The notes under the pieces were generated by a model that saw only the letters and a program-made list of their open reading frames with translations, did not search any database and was not told the DNA's origin. A DNA stretch of 64,000 bases, taken from Opitutia bacterium (lineage in GTDB: Bacteria > Verrucomicrobiota > Verrucomicrobiia > Opitutales > Opitutaceae). The DNA lies in NCBI GenBank assembly GCA_947452315.1, contig CANGCX010000002.1, positions 24,296-88,295 on the forward strand. The letters run 5' to 3'. Of this stretch, positions 17,567-26,339 are shown piece by piece (positions within the stretch are counted from its first letter, which is position 1; each line of letters begins with the position of its first letter). Made by a program: the position numbers and the translations under genes.

Positions 17567-17578
17567 ATAATTAATAAA

Positions 17579-17594
17579 CAGCTTTTTAAAGCTG
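17579..17594. promoter_or_regulatory. Perfect palindrome just upstream of the TonB receptor start
   Basis: CAGCTTTTTAAAGCTG is a perfect inverted repeat (7-bp arms, TT centre) lying 13-28 bases upstream of the preferred ATG of the receptor gene. It could be an operator or a leader hairpin hiding the start. If translation really begins at 17665, it would instead be coding. The evidence is the symmetry alone. Confidence 0.25.
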
Positions 17595-17738
17595 AGAAAG
17601 GGTGAGTTTAGCAAATTCATAACTGGGGTAAGGGCGTGGACGAAAGGTGTACGCAAAACCTGCATTCAAAACTGTAAAGGCTCTAGCGACTTATGTGTAT
17701 GACAGTCCGAATTAATCGATCAGCTCAACCCAACACTT

Positions 17739-18989
17739 TTAGGGACTAAGCTGCCGATCGAAATAATCATGCATTGATTTAATAACTAGAGACGAAAGCG
17801 GCACCTTATGCCCCCTGGCATCCTCATCTAAAACAAATTGCTGCTCATTGCCTAATTCACGCAGGCGTTGCCGAAGAACATCCATCTGGTGGCGGGCATC
17901 CGCTGACTCGGTAATGTTAATCGTCAAAAATAAAGGGACTACCGGCTTTTTAAGGTAATCTAAAGCCCCTTTACCCATCCAATTATCAGGGTAAGCCGAA
18001 CGCTCCCCCCAAACTTGCGTGTATCGGGCCAACATAGGGTCCTCCGGCAGCAAACTGAGATAAGTAAATCGTCCCGACATTACCACGGCACCCTGAACGG
18101 AGCTGTTCTCTTTCAAATACTCGGGCAGGCCTCGACCTTCAAACCCTAACATTCCATCCGTAGTCACCAGCATCAACGCCATGCCGCTACCTCGGGAAAA
18201 ACCAACCGGTACAATTCGGCCATTTAAGTTCAATTTCGCGCTTTGGGCCCTAAGCGTTCGTACCGCTGCTTTGATCTTCCACGCACACTCTGGCATGGCA
18301 TCTAGTCCTTTGTAAGGAGCAGCAACCGGGTGATCCGCCATCGCAACCGCAAGTCCATCAGTCGCTGCACCGTCCAAAATTGTATCACTGCAAATCGAGA
18401 GCGAAGCGTTGCCCATCCGATTCTGATTGTCGCAAGAAAATTCAATCAAGGCACCGACTGGTTTTTTAGGCTGCGCGGGTGCGATGATATCCATAGCCAA
18501 GATCCGCGCATTGTCTTCATAAAAAACAACATCACGCCACAGGCGACAGCCCGATGGCACAATGAAAACGTGCGCTCCATCAATCGGACGATTACCCATT
18601 ATTTTTTTTGCCCGTAAATCGTCTCTCAATTTACCTAAATCACGATTTATCCATGGCACCCTCGCCTGAGGATGACTGGCATAGTCCACGACCACGACAA
18701 GACTACCTGCAGCCCGTAATTCAGCGATTAGCACTTCATCGCTCTCAGTACCAATACGCGGTGAGGCCAAATTTTTTAAATAAAATACAACTGAAACAGG
18801 AGTATCATCTTGTCGTCGATTTGGTTCTAGCAGGCTCAACTCAAGCGAGCTTTCCGTCACCAAACTTGGCCAGATCTCTGCCTGAGCGCTTGCGACCAAT
18901 CCGCCAACTAAAACCAAAATGGGGACACCCCAAAAACAAAAAAATCTCCTTAAAGCGGGTAGAATTAATGGGGGAGATGATGCTACCAT
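17739..18989 (-). CDS. Exported alpha/beta-hydrolase-fold protein, possible carbohydrate esterase
   Basis: A 416-residue protein with a long hydrophobic N-terminus (about residues 15-37, VPILVLVGGLVASAQA) that is a signal peptide. The first 200 residues include a segment resembling a diverged alpha/beta core (SVVFYLKNLAS, LVVVVDYASH). The clearest catalytic signature is the nucleophile elbow GFSRGSGMAL at about 264-273 (Ser in G-x-S-x-G), followed by a late acid and the histidine in DARGHKVPLSS near residue 395. This is consistent with a triad. Family assignment is loose; acetyl- or feruloyl-esterase activity on plant polysaccharides would fit the flanking receptor and GH127 genes. It is 33 bases downstream of the GH127 gene. 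Confidence 0.65.
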   Translation of the reverse strand: MVASSPPLILPALRRFFCFWGVPILVLVGGLVASAQAEIWPSLVTESSLELSLLEPNRRQDDTPVSVVFYLKNLASPRIGTESDEVLIAELRAAGSLVVVVDYASHPQARVPWINRDLGKLRDDLRAKKIMGNRPIDGAHVFIVPSGCRLWRDVVFYEDNARILAMDIIAPAQPKKPVGALIEFSCDNQNRMGNASLSICSDTILDGAATDGLAVAMADHPVAAPYKGLDAMPECAWKIKAAVRTLRAQSAKLNLNGRIVPVGFSRGSGMALMLVTTDGMLGFEGRGLPEYLKENSSVQGAVVMSGRFTYLSLLPEDPMLARYTQVWGERSAYPDNWMGKGALDYLKKPVVPLFLTINITESADARHQMDVLRQRLRELGNEQQFVLDEDARGHKVPLSSLVIKSMHDYFDRQLSP

Positions 18990-19022
18990 TTGTTATTTTA
19001 GCGCAGAGTAATAACGCAGCAC

Positions 19023-21101
19023 CTATCGCACCGGCAACCAAACGCTCATATCCGTGTCGCCACGATTGCCCCATGTAAAATAGGGAACCGCTTTAAGACG
19101 AACTGGACGCAGAAGTCTAGGTGCGGCTTCAACATAAAGTGCATCCGCCGCTTTTGTTTGTCGTTCTTGGGAAAAAGCAGAAAAAGACAGGGTCTGAAGA
19201 TGTGCCGTGCCGAGGTTTTCACGCTTCGCGAGAAAATCCGTAGTCTTGAGCAGAGAAAGCATAACATCGCGTACACGTACTCCCGCGGGTAGATCATTAG
19301 CCTCAATGCAATAAACGATAGGACCGCATTTGATCGCGACTTGATTGAGCGCCTCCTCAACCAACGGGTTCGCTTCCCATAATGTGGGGCGAAAATCCAT
19401 ATTGTACTCAATAATATCCCCTGTCCGCCAAGTACGGGTGATCTCGGCGTAAGTGCCCGGGTTTAAATTGGTCACCATTGGCTGACCGTTGACTCGTAAA
19501 GTCGCCGCCCCTGACGGCAACCAACCAGGCACACGCAGCTTGAGCGCTACGTTTCGTTCGGGCGCGAATTCGACGATAAATTTCACCGCGCCGCTCCACG
19601 GATAATCCGTCTCTTGGCGCAGCGCGATATGCGAGCCATCGAGCCAGGTCGTATCGAGCCTGCTGGCAGCATAAAGATGAACCCAGAGAGTATCAGCAGA
19701 TAGCGAATAAACGTAATTATGCGCTTCAGCTATAGTCCTTACGACGTTGGGCGGACAACAAAAACTAGATTTGATGTTAGGTGTCCGAGTGCGTGACCAA
19801 CGCAACGGCCAATCGAAGTCACGATCTTTGCGCAATGGGTTGACGTAAAAATAGTCTTTCCCCTCGAGACTGATGCCAGCGAGAACGCCATTGTAGAGCG
19901 ATTGCTCAAACAAATCTGCATAGCGTGCGTCTGCAGTGACACTCAGCATACGCCACATCCACATCGCGTACCCTATGGTGGCGCAGGTTTCATTATAGGC
20001 CGTGAGATTTGGGAGTTGGTAGTCGCGACCGTAAGCTTGGTGAACAGATTTAATGTCGAGGTGTTTCGCGGAGCCGTCTGGGGATGCGCCATCATAGAGT
20101 GCACCCGTCATTCCTGTTATATATAATTTATGCGCAGAGACGTCGTTCGATATTTTTTCAACTACGTCTAATAGCGAACGATCACTATCTTCGGCGTAGA
20201 GGTCAGCGGCGCCCGCATAGAGATAATTGGCTCGAACGGCGTGCCCAACAGCTTTTGTCATCGCGCGAAAGGGCACCCGATCTTGATTTTGATCAGTACC
20301 GTAATCATCCGTAACAAGGCCTCGAATTTCAATGAGTTGTTGCGCAAGTTTCAGATATCTCGGTTCACGCGTGACTCGGTAAATTTCAATCACACCCATG
20401 TAATGCGAGGGGCAAATGGCATTTCGAGCCAGTTCGGCTGGAGCCGTGGCGCAGAGTCGATCGAGGTAATCGGCTGCTTTAATCGCACAGGCTAAAAGCG
20501 TAGACTTTCCAGTAGCGCGAAAGTGAACACACGCCGTCGACATCAAGTGCCCCATATTGTAAGTTTCAAAATGCTCACGATCCTCAAATTCCTTTGCGCT
20601 GATTGAACCCTTGGCTGCTTGGCGCTGAAGAATTATTTTAGGTGTATGCAGATAGCCATCGGCTCGCTGTGCTTGGGCAATGACGGCGATAATTTGATCA
20701 AGTTGAGCGTCGATTTTTGCGTCACGCGTCACGGCGTACAATTGCGCGAGTGCTTCAACCCATTTAAGGAAATCACCGTCGTTAAAGGCCGGCCCATGGG
20801 GCTTTCCGTCGCGACCCTGGCTAAGGCCTGCGGCCATAAGAAAATTTGCCCATGCATGACTTTCCTTTTGATCGCTGAAGATGGTCCAAAGATGCGGAAT
20901 CATAGTTTCACGACACACCTCAAAACGCTCGCCCCATAAACCACCGACCCATTTCACATCGCCAAGATCAGGCATATACATTTTTGCCGAGGGCGAGTGA
21001 GACGTGTCCACCAGTGCACTTTGTCCAGCTCTCACGTTTACCCATACCCCGCACAGGATCAAAAAGCTTAAGCACAAACGTAAATCTAGTAATCGAATCA
21101 T
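19023..21101 (-). CDS. Exported GH127 beta-L-arabinofuranosidase-like enzyme
   Basis: A 692-residue enzyme; the ATG at 21101 gives a signal peptide (LLDLRLCLSFLILCGVWVNV) and is preferred to 21161. The body is the DUF1680/GH127 (alpha/alpha)6 barrel plus beta domains. The zinc and catalytic residues of characterised GH127 enzymes can be matched: Glu371 and Cys373 in NETCATIGYAMWMW, and Cys448-Cys449 in SSFCCPPNVVRT. In the known mechanism one cysteine of this set is the nucleophile, so an active retaining enzyme is likely. GH127 members release L-arabinofuranose from arabinan and glycoproteins, and some act on rhamnogalacturonan II. The gene sits between ribB and the esterase-like gene on the same strand. 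Confidence 0.92.
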   Translation of the reverse strand: MIRLLDLRLCLSFLILCGVWVNVRAGQSALVDTSHSPSAKMYMPDLGDVKWVGGLWGERFEVCRETMIPHLWTIFSDQKESHAWANFLMAAGLSQGRDGKPHGPAFNDGDFLKWVEALAQLYAVTRDAKIDAQLDQIIAVIAQAQRADGYLHTPKIILQRQAAKGSISAKEFEDREHFETYNMGHLMSTACVHFRATGKSTLLACAIKAADYLDRLCATAPAELARNAICPSHYMGVIEIYRVTREPRYLKLAQQLIEIRGLVTDDYGTDQNQDRVPFRAMTKAVGHAVRANYLYAGAADLYAEDSDRSLLDVVEKISNDVSAHKLYITGMTGALYDGASPDGSAKHLDIKSVHQAYGRDYQLPNLTAYNETCATIGYAMWMWRMLSVTADARYADLFEQSLYNGVLAGISLEGKDYFYVNPLRKDRDFDWPLRWSRTRTPNIKSSFCCPPNVVRTIAEAHNYVYSLSADTLWVHLYAASRLDTTWLDGSHIALRQETDYPWSGAVKFIVEFAPERNVALKLRVPGWLPSGAATLRVNGQPMVTNLNPGTYAEITRTWRTGDIIEYNMDFRPTLWEANPLVEEALNQVAIKCGPIVYCIEANDLPAGVRVRDVMLSLLKTTDFLAKRENLGTAHLQTLSFSAFSQERQTKAADALYVEAAPRLLRPVRLKAVPYFTWGNRGDTDMSVWLPVR

Positions 21102-21298
21102 CTTAAGCAGGGGGTTTATGAGATGCTTCTCGATTTGTCGGCCACAAAGAAGACACAACATGTTACGCTGAGGTATAAGGTGCCAAACAAGTCGCTGAAA
21201 TCAAAATCCGCATGGCGTTGCCAAAATATTGGAACGGTAGCATTAAATTTAGGGGGCTAATTAGAACTCCCCCCGTCGATATCGGCACTAGCGCCGAA

Positions 21299-22402
21299 TC
21301 AAACTCCGACCTGTTCGACAATTTCTAGACCGTAACCATCGAGTCCAACCACCTTACGCTGGCTACCCGAGAGCAAACGAATTTTGGACAGCCCAAGCGC
21401 TCTTAAAATCTGGGCGCCCGTGCCATAATCACGAAGCCCCATTGCCGAAGGCTGAGCGCCGGCCTTGGCCTGGAGGAGTTGCACCATGATTTCACCCCTA
21501 TTGGCTGGCTCCATGTATAAGACCACGCCACAACCCGCTTGCGCAATCGCACGCATCGAAGCCATTAGCGCCGCATGACCTCGCATTCCCTTGGCTTGAA
21601 ATAAATCACTTAATAAATTTTCGCTGTGCACGCGCACCAGCGTTGGCTCATTCGTGAGAGTTCCCATTACCAAGGCGAGGTGATGACGTCCATCTAGTCG
21701 GCTACGAAAAACCTGCGCCGTAAATTCTCCAAATTCAGTTGGGAACAGTTGCGTGCATACCGGCTCGATCAATTGTTCGCGTTGGGCGCGGTACTCAATG
21801 AGTTGCTTGATCGACACCATCCGTAGATCAAATTTGCGCTTAAATTCGGTGAGTTGGGGCAAACGCTGCACAGTGCCGTCATCGTTTACGAGCTCGCACA
21901 ATACACCGCTAGGGTGAAGTCCTGCTAGCACAGCTAAATCCACGGCTGCCTCCGTGTGACCAGCGCGTTCCAACACCCCACCCGGCCGCGAGCGCAATGG
22001 AAACACATGTCCCGGCTGAACCAACTGATCCGCGGTAGAGTTAGGATCCGCCAGCAGCCGGATTGTACGCGTACGATCTGACGCACTAATGCCCGTCGAG
22101 ATACCTTCCGAAGCATCGACACTGACAGTGAAATCCGTGCGTTGCACTTCACGATTACGCGCCACCATGGGCCCAAGACCGAGTCGGCGCAGATTCGCCT
22201 CGAGCGTAGGTACACATACAATTCCACTTCCATACCGAATCATCATGTTGACGGTTTCTGGCGTCGCCAATGATGCCGCCATGATGAGATCGCCCTCATT
22301 TTCACGATCTTCATCGTCGGTTACAATCACGAGCCGCCCTGCGGCGATATCGCGGATGGCGTCCTCAATGCGATCAAAAGGATCTGTTACTGAATCTGAC
22401 AT
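21299..22402 (-). CDS. ribB: 3,4-Dihydroxy-2-butanone-4-phosphate synthase with degenerate GTP cyclohydrolase II domain
   Basis: A 367-residue riboflavin-pathway protein, start chosen at 22402 (MSDSVTDPFDRIEDAI). The N-terminal half (about 1-205) is intact RibB, with VTDDEDRENEGDLIMAA and RAGHTEAAVDLAVLAG, and makes the four-carbon precursor from ribulose 5-phosphate. The C-terminal half is recognisably RibA-like (VRVHSENLLSDLF, GLRDYGTGAQILRALGL). It lacks the three zinc cysteines normally found in the HSECxTGDxxxSxRCDCG motif; the first is Asn and the others are gone. GTP cyclohydrolase II activity is therefore unlikely, and another ribA should exist elsewhere. It interrupts the glycan locus and has no visible FMN riboswitch in the 123 bases upstream. 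Confidence 0.88.
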   Translation of the reverse strand: MSDSVTDPFDRIEDAIRDIAAGRLVIVTDDEDRENEGDLIMAASLATPETVNMMIRYGSGIVCVPTLEANLRRLGLGPMVARNREVQRTDFTVSVDASEGISTGISASDRTRTIRLLADPNSTADQLVQPGHVFPLRSRPGGVLERAGHTEAAVDLAVLAGLHPSGVLCELVNDDGTVQRLPQLTEFKRKFDLRMVSIKQLIEYRAQREQLIEPVCTQLFPTEFGEFTAQVFRSRLDGRHHLALVMGTLTNEPTLVRVHSENLLSDLFQAKGMRGHAALMASMRAIAQAGCGVVLYMEPANRGEIMVQLLQAKAGAQPSAMGLRDYGTGAQILRALGLSKIRLLSGSQRKVVGLDGYGLEIVEQVGV

Positions 22403-22525
22403 AGCTTCAAACCGCCAAAGCCCGACGTCGCTGTCAACCCACCGCCCTAAAACGTTGTCCAACTGAACTATTTAAACCGAAAGTGGATTCACTTCAACCA
22501 AACTGCAGCGTGTATTTTTTCCTAG

Positions 22526-23572
22526 CTATAACCGAGAGGGATCCAGCACCACGTGTTTGATCATTTTGCGATCCCAGGTGTAAGTGACATGGACCAATCC
22601 ATCCTGACTTTGAATCACAGCTGGATACGAGTAGCCGGCCGAACACGGCTCATGCTCGAGAGTGAGGATGCGCTTCCAGCTGACCCCATCCACAGAGAGT
22701 GCTAAATCCAAAGGGTAACGATTTCCCTTAGCTTCGTCGGCTCGATGAGCGCTGTGATTATAAACCAAAAGATGACGACCATCCGCCAGCGTTACTGCAT
22801 CTGTCCCAGAGTTAGGGTTGGGCAAATCAGTAGCCGTGAGAGCACTCCAAGTCAGACCTTGATCTTTCGACCAGGTTTGCGCGACTAGGCCCTGCTTGGT
22901 GCGGCACACAGCCTGCAAGGTACCATTGGAGTGAAGAAGGATGCTGGGTTGAATCGCATCTAGATTCGGGCCCTTGCGTAAATCCGCGGTTCGCTTCCAG
23001 CTCATCCCTGAATCATGCGAAAGTTCGAAATGAACAAGCCAGCCCTCTTTTGTTCCTTCGGTGCTGGTGGGTGAGATCCAAGTCCCGTCAGCAAGTTCCA
23101 GTGGTTTATTTTTAATCGGTCCAAGAATTCCTTCGGGCAGACGGCGTGGCGCGCTCCACGTTTTTCCGGAGTCAGTCGACGTCATCACCATACCCCACCA
23201 GGTGCTGGGTGAGGGACCGATTTTATAAAACAAAAATAGCGGTCCTGACTTGGGTTGAAATAACACGGGATTCCAAGTCGGCAAACGCGGTCCGGTCGGT
23301 TGTATGCCATTAGCCACTTCGTTCGCTGGAAGCCAATGACCGTTTTCCCGTCGAGTAACCCAGATACCCACATCAGGGTTGCGCTCTGCTGTACCACCAA
23401 ACCAAGCGGCGACCAATTGCCCCGGTGAAGTCTCGACTATCGTCGAGGCGTGACACGAAGGATAAGGGGCTAGCTCGTTTAGAAACTCTGTCGAAAGTAG
23501 GGCCAATGCAGCATCCCCACCGCGCAACAGATTTTGGGTGAGGCACAGGAAAATGAGAAAAAAGGATTTCAT
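22526..23572 (-). CDS. Exported BNR-repeat (sialidase-like) beta-propeller protein
   Basis: A 348-residue protein with a signal peptide (MKSFFLIFLCLTQNLLRG). The mature part has several Asp-box motifs: STDSGKTWSAP, SHDSGMSWKR and SKDQGLTWSAL. These mark a six-bladed BNR_2 propeller as in sialidases. The front is ELAPYPSCHASTIVETSPG with AAWFGGTAERNPDVGIWV. The usual sialidase arginine triad cannot be assigned with certainty, so the sugar may not be sialic acid; related proteins are frequent in plant-polysaccharide loci. It follows the beta-helix/DUF6298 gene by 88 bases on the same strand, suggesting one transcript, and lies upstream of ribB. Confidence 0.8.
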   Translation of the reverse strand: MKSFFLIFLCLTQNLLRGGDAALALLSTEFLNELAPYPSCHASTIVETSPGQLVAAWFGGTAERNPDVGIWVTRRENGHWLPANEVANGIQPTGPRLPTWNPVLFQPKSGPLFLFYKIGPSPSTWWGMVMTSTDSGKTWSAPRRLPEGILGPIKNKPLELADGTWISPTSTEGTKEGWLVHFELSHDSGMSWKRTADLRKGPNLDAIQPSILLHSNGTLQAVCRTKQGLVAQTWSKDQGLTWSALTATDLPNPNSGTDAVTLADGRHLLVYNHSAHRADEAKGNRYPLDLALSVDGVSWKRILTLEHEPCSAGYSYPAVIQSQDGLVHVTYTWDRKMIKHVVLDPSRL

Positions 23573-23660
23573 AAATCGATTATCATTTTGATGAAACGAA
23601 AAATTGAAACATTCACAAATTGGGATTCAGGGCGGAAAATTTAATGGGGGTAATCGGAAA

Positions 23661-26339
23661 TTATCTTGGTTGAAAATCACTGGCTTCAGGAAGACCAGTA
23701 ATCACCGCTTTACTGGGAAACTTTTCCCGATAATCACGAGCCATGCTGGCGATCGACGCGGCAGTAGGTTTACCTCCTTTCCAAAGTCGCTCATGTTGGC
23801 GCGGCGCGAGGCTAAGACCGCCGCGCGGCGAAAATTCATCCCCGCGCTCCGTGCGCCACCAGTACGTCAGATCTATAACATCAATAGTTGATGCTCGAGC
23901 CGGATCAGCCAAAATTGCTTCTTGGACATCTTTAGGTGCGCTAAGCGCAATTAACGGATGTAGCCCCGTCTCTCGCTCCCATTCCGCGACTACATCGACC
24001 CAAAATTGCATGAAAGATAACGGTCCACTATTCTCCGCACCGAGCGTGTGGATGACATTGGGCTCATCCGATAGATTCGAGAGACATTGACGGATATAGG
24101 AGCGATGCAACTCCCGGCGAACCGGGTGTGTGACGTCGTAAAAAGCATCAGCCATTTTTATCGTATCACCCGTCACCGGAGGCGGCTCGACGAAGTCAGT
24201 GTCATTAATGTTATTCACAGGCCTCCATGGCGAGTCCATCCAATGCGCGGCCGACTCGATGAGATTGTGCTGGAAATACATTTCGTTAACCAAGACTAGT
24301 CCGCGAGCGTGAGCCTCGGCGGCGAACTCACGTAGTCGCCCAAAATACCATAAATTATATTTTCTTAAATCGTAACGACTAAGTCCATCCCAAGCCGTAC
24401 CTTGTCCGCTGCGAGCAAAAGGTTGCTCATAAAACGGTGGATAAACTTCGCCATCTGGCCGACGAATTAATTGATGATCAATGCGTCGGCGATCATACCA
24501 GAGTCCATAATGGTGGCGCAATGCCACTTGGCCGTTGCGTTCCATTGCCTTTGCTACAGCTGCAATTTCATCGGTGAATCCGATACCTGTTAGCCCCGGT
24601 GCAAATCGCGTGATCGCAACACCAAAATCTCCAGCGCGGGCCGGTTCGAGTCTACCAAGCCACCACGCGGTCTCCAATTGTTTTCCCTGCAACGGCGAAC
24701 CGCCGACCGTGAGCCAACCGTTAACTAAACTTAGGGTGCGTCTGGGCCCTGGTGCCTTCGTAAATTTAGATTGGGATAACTTGGGCTGCACCGAATCTAT
24801 CCTTGGAGCCGTTTGATCTAATAAATAAAGCCGCGGCGCCAAAGCCGAGAGTGCGCCTTGGCCGCGACGCTGTTGGAGTTGCGCACGGTAAAGACTCATG
24901 GGCTTGGCGAATTCATTTACTTGGCTCCAGGCTCCGTCACCGAGAAATTGTCCCCAGACGCCCACAGCCCAATTGTGTGCGCCTGGGGGCTGACGCACGA
25001 CGACAACAGATGCCGAGCAATTCCATAAAAGCGAATTGGCAGTAGCCCAACCTACACCTTGATTCCAAGTTTCGAGATTATCTAGCCGCAACGATCCCCC
25101 GTCGATCTGCGCTCCATCGTACAACACCCCAGAGGACCAACTCCCCAATGCGCCACTAAAACCACGAGTTTCACGAGCAGTGCAGTCCAAAAAAACATTC
25201 GGCCCAGCGGAGAGATACCCGACGGTAAAATCGTTTCCACCATGCTCTGCCGTACAGCGCAAAAAAAGCGTCTGCTGACCGCTGGTATGAAAAGCCATGC
25301 GTCGATATCCGCCGCGCTCTGCGACAGGTGTGACGGATGCGCAATCTTGTACAGTGGCTCGCGCGACTTTAGCGCCAACTTGCACCGTGCTACTAGCAAA
25401 ATGAACAGCAGTGACATCGGCCACCCAAACATCCTTCGCGTAATTAAGACTTATTGCATTCCACGCATGGTCTTCGTCGGCTAAATTAGCCCCGTCATAA
25501 GCAGACTCGAATCGGATATTTTCGATTCCTGCATTTTCAACGTAACCGCTTTGAGTGTAAGGCTGCACGGTGGCCCCACCGTATCGGCTTTCTAGCGCAA
25601 GCGTTAGCGGTGAGTCTAAAGTTATTTTTGGGCCGTCCACTGCTACCACCACTCGATCCCAACTTACATTAAACGCTCCTGGCTTCCAAGTGTAAGGCTG
25701 ACGTCCCGGCGCTACATCCATGCCCATAGATTGGATCCACTGCGTTGGGCTAGGACGTTCGATCGTGATACTCATACCAGGCGATAACCCGTGGTTTGAT
25801 TCCCCTATACTTATCGTTGTAGCACCCACAGGCACGTAAGTATTGGCCAACGTTAATTTCACACCGACGTTTTTTCGTGAATCACTACCACCGAGCTCGA
25901 TCAAAGCTCGGCGGCCCGTTCCAGCTGCAAACAACACTGTGCCCGTTGGCCCTGCACCTGCACCGCGCAAGACCACACCACTCGAGCGAATTTTTAATTG
26001 TCCGGCAATTGAATATCGGCCCGCGGCGATTTGCACGGCCCCACGAAACCCACGCGAATCCGCCGGCAAGCCGGAGACATAATCGATGGCCGCCTGCACC
26101 AATTTTTCCGCATCCCCTGAAACCGGCTCTATTAAAACACGCACCGGCAACTGAGGCAAAGCAACCCCTCCTCCGGCATACCCAGCGCCGGAGAAATCCG
26201 GGACGCAATCGCCTTGCTCACTCAAAGTATAAACGAGATTTCCGTCAGCACCCACATTTACTGGCGAAGGCACTTGTTTTGCCCAAAGGGTCCCTAAGCC
26301 CAAAACAAAACTAAGCAGACTGCGGCGTATGAAAATCAT
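23661..26339 (-). CDS. Exported beta-helix plus DUF6298 two-domain protein
   Basis: An 892-residue protein with a signal peptide (MIFIRRSLLSFVLGLGTLWA). Residues about 60-500 form a pectate-lyase-3-like right-handed beta-helix (RGFRGAVQIAAGRYSIAGQL, SSGVVLRGAGAGPTGTVL, VWVADVTAVHFASSTVQVG). From about 545 a second domain resembles DUF6298 and looks like a TIM barrel: ALRHHYGLWYDRRRIDH, VLVNEMYFQHN, LGAENSGPLSF and IDLTYWWRTERG. The glutamates in NEMYFQH and GAENSGP are candidates for a glycosidase pair, which is my inference. The start overlaps the stop of the upstream GH63-like gene (ATGA), so both are made together. The activity is not known to me; a pectin-side-chain hydrolase fused to a binding or cleaving helix is plausible. 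Confidence 0.8.
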   Translation of the reverse strand: MIFIRRSLLSFVLGLGTLWAKQVPSPVNVGADGNLVYTLSEQGDCVPDFSGAGYAGGGVALPQLPVRVLIEPVSGDAEKLVQAAIDYVSGLPADSRGFRGAVQIAAGRYSIAGQLKIRSSGVVLRGAGAGPTGTVLFAAGTGRRALIELGGSDSRKNVGVKLTLANTYVPVGATTISIGESNHGLSPGMSITIERPSPTQWIQSMGMDVAPGRQPYTWKPGAFNVSWDRVVVAVDGPKITLDSPLTLALESRYGGATVQPYTQSGYVENAGIENIRFESAYDGANLADEDHAWNAISLNYAKDVWVADVTAVHFASSTVQVGAKVARATVQDCASVTPVAERGGYRRMAFHTSGQQTLFLRCTAEHGGNDFTVGYLSAGPNVFLDCTARETRGFSGALGSWSSGVLYDGAQIDGGSLRLDNLETWNQGVGWATANSLLWNCSASVVVVRQPPGAHNWAVGVWGQFLGDGAWSQVNEFAKPMSLYRAQLQQRRGQGALSALAPRLYLLDQTAPRIDSVQPKLSQSKFTKAPGPRRTLSLVNGWLTVGGSPLQGKQLETAWWLGRLEPARAGDFGVAITRFAPGLTGIGFTDEIAAVAKAMERNGQVALRHHYGLWYDRRRIDHQLIRRPDGEVYPPFYEQPFARSGQGTAWDGLSRYDLRKYNLWYFGRLREFAAEAHARGLVLVNEMYFQHNLIESAAHWMDSPWRPVNNINDTDFVEPPPVTGDTIKMADAFYDVTHPVRRELHRSYIRQCLSNLSDEPNVIHTLGAENSGPLSFMQFWVDVVAEWERETGLHPLIALSAPKDVQEAILADPARASTIDVIDLTYWWRTERGDEFSPRGGLSLAPRQHERLWKGGKPTAASIASMARDYREKFPSKAVITGLPEASDFQPR

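Noticed and set aside
22403..22525. Possible FMN riboswitch upstream of ribB.
   Set aside because: The 123-base gap has no conserved RFN core motifs and is too short for the full aptamer plus expression platform.
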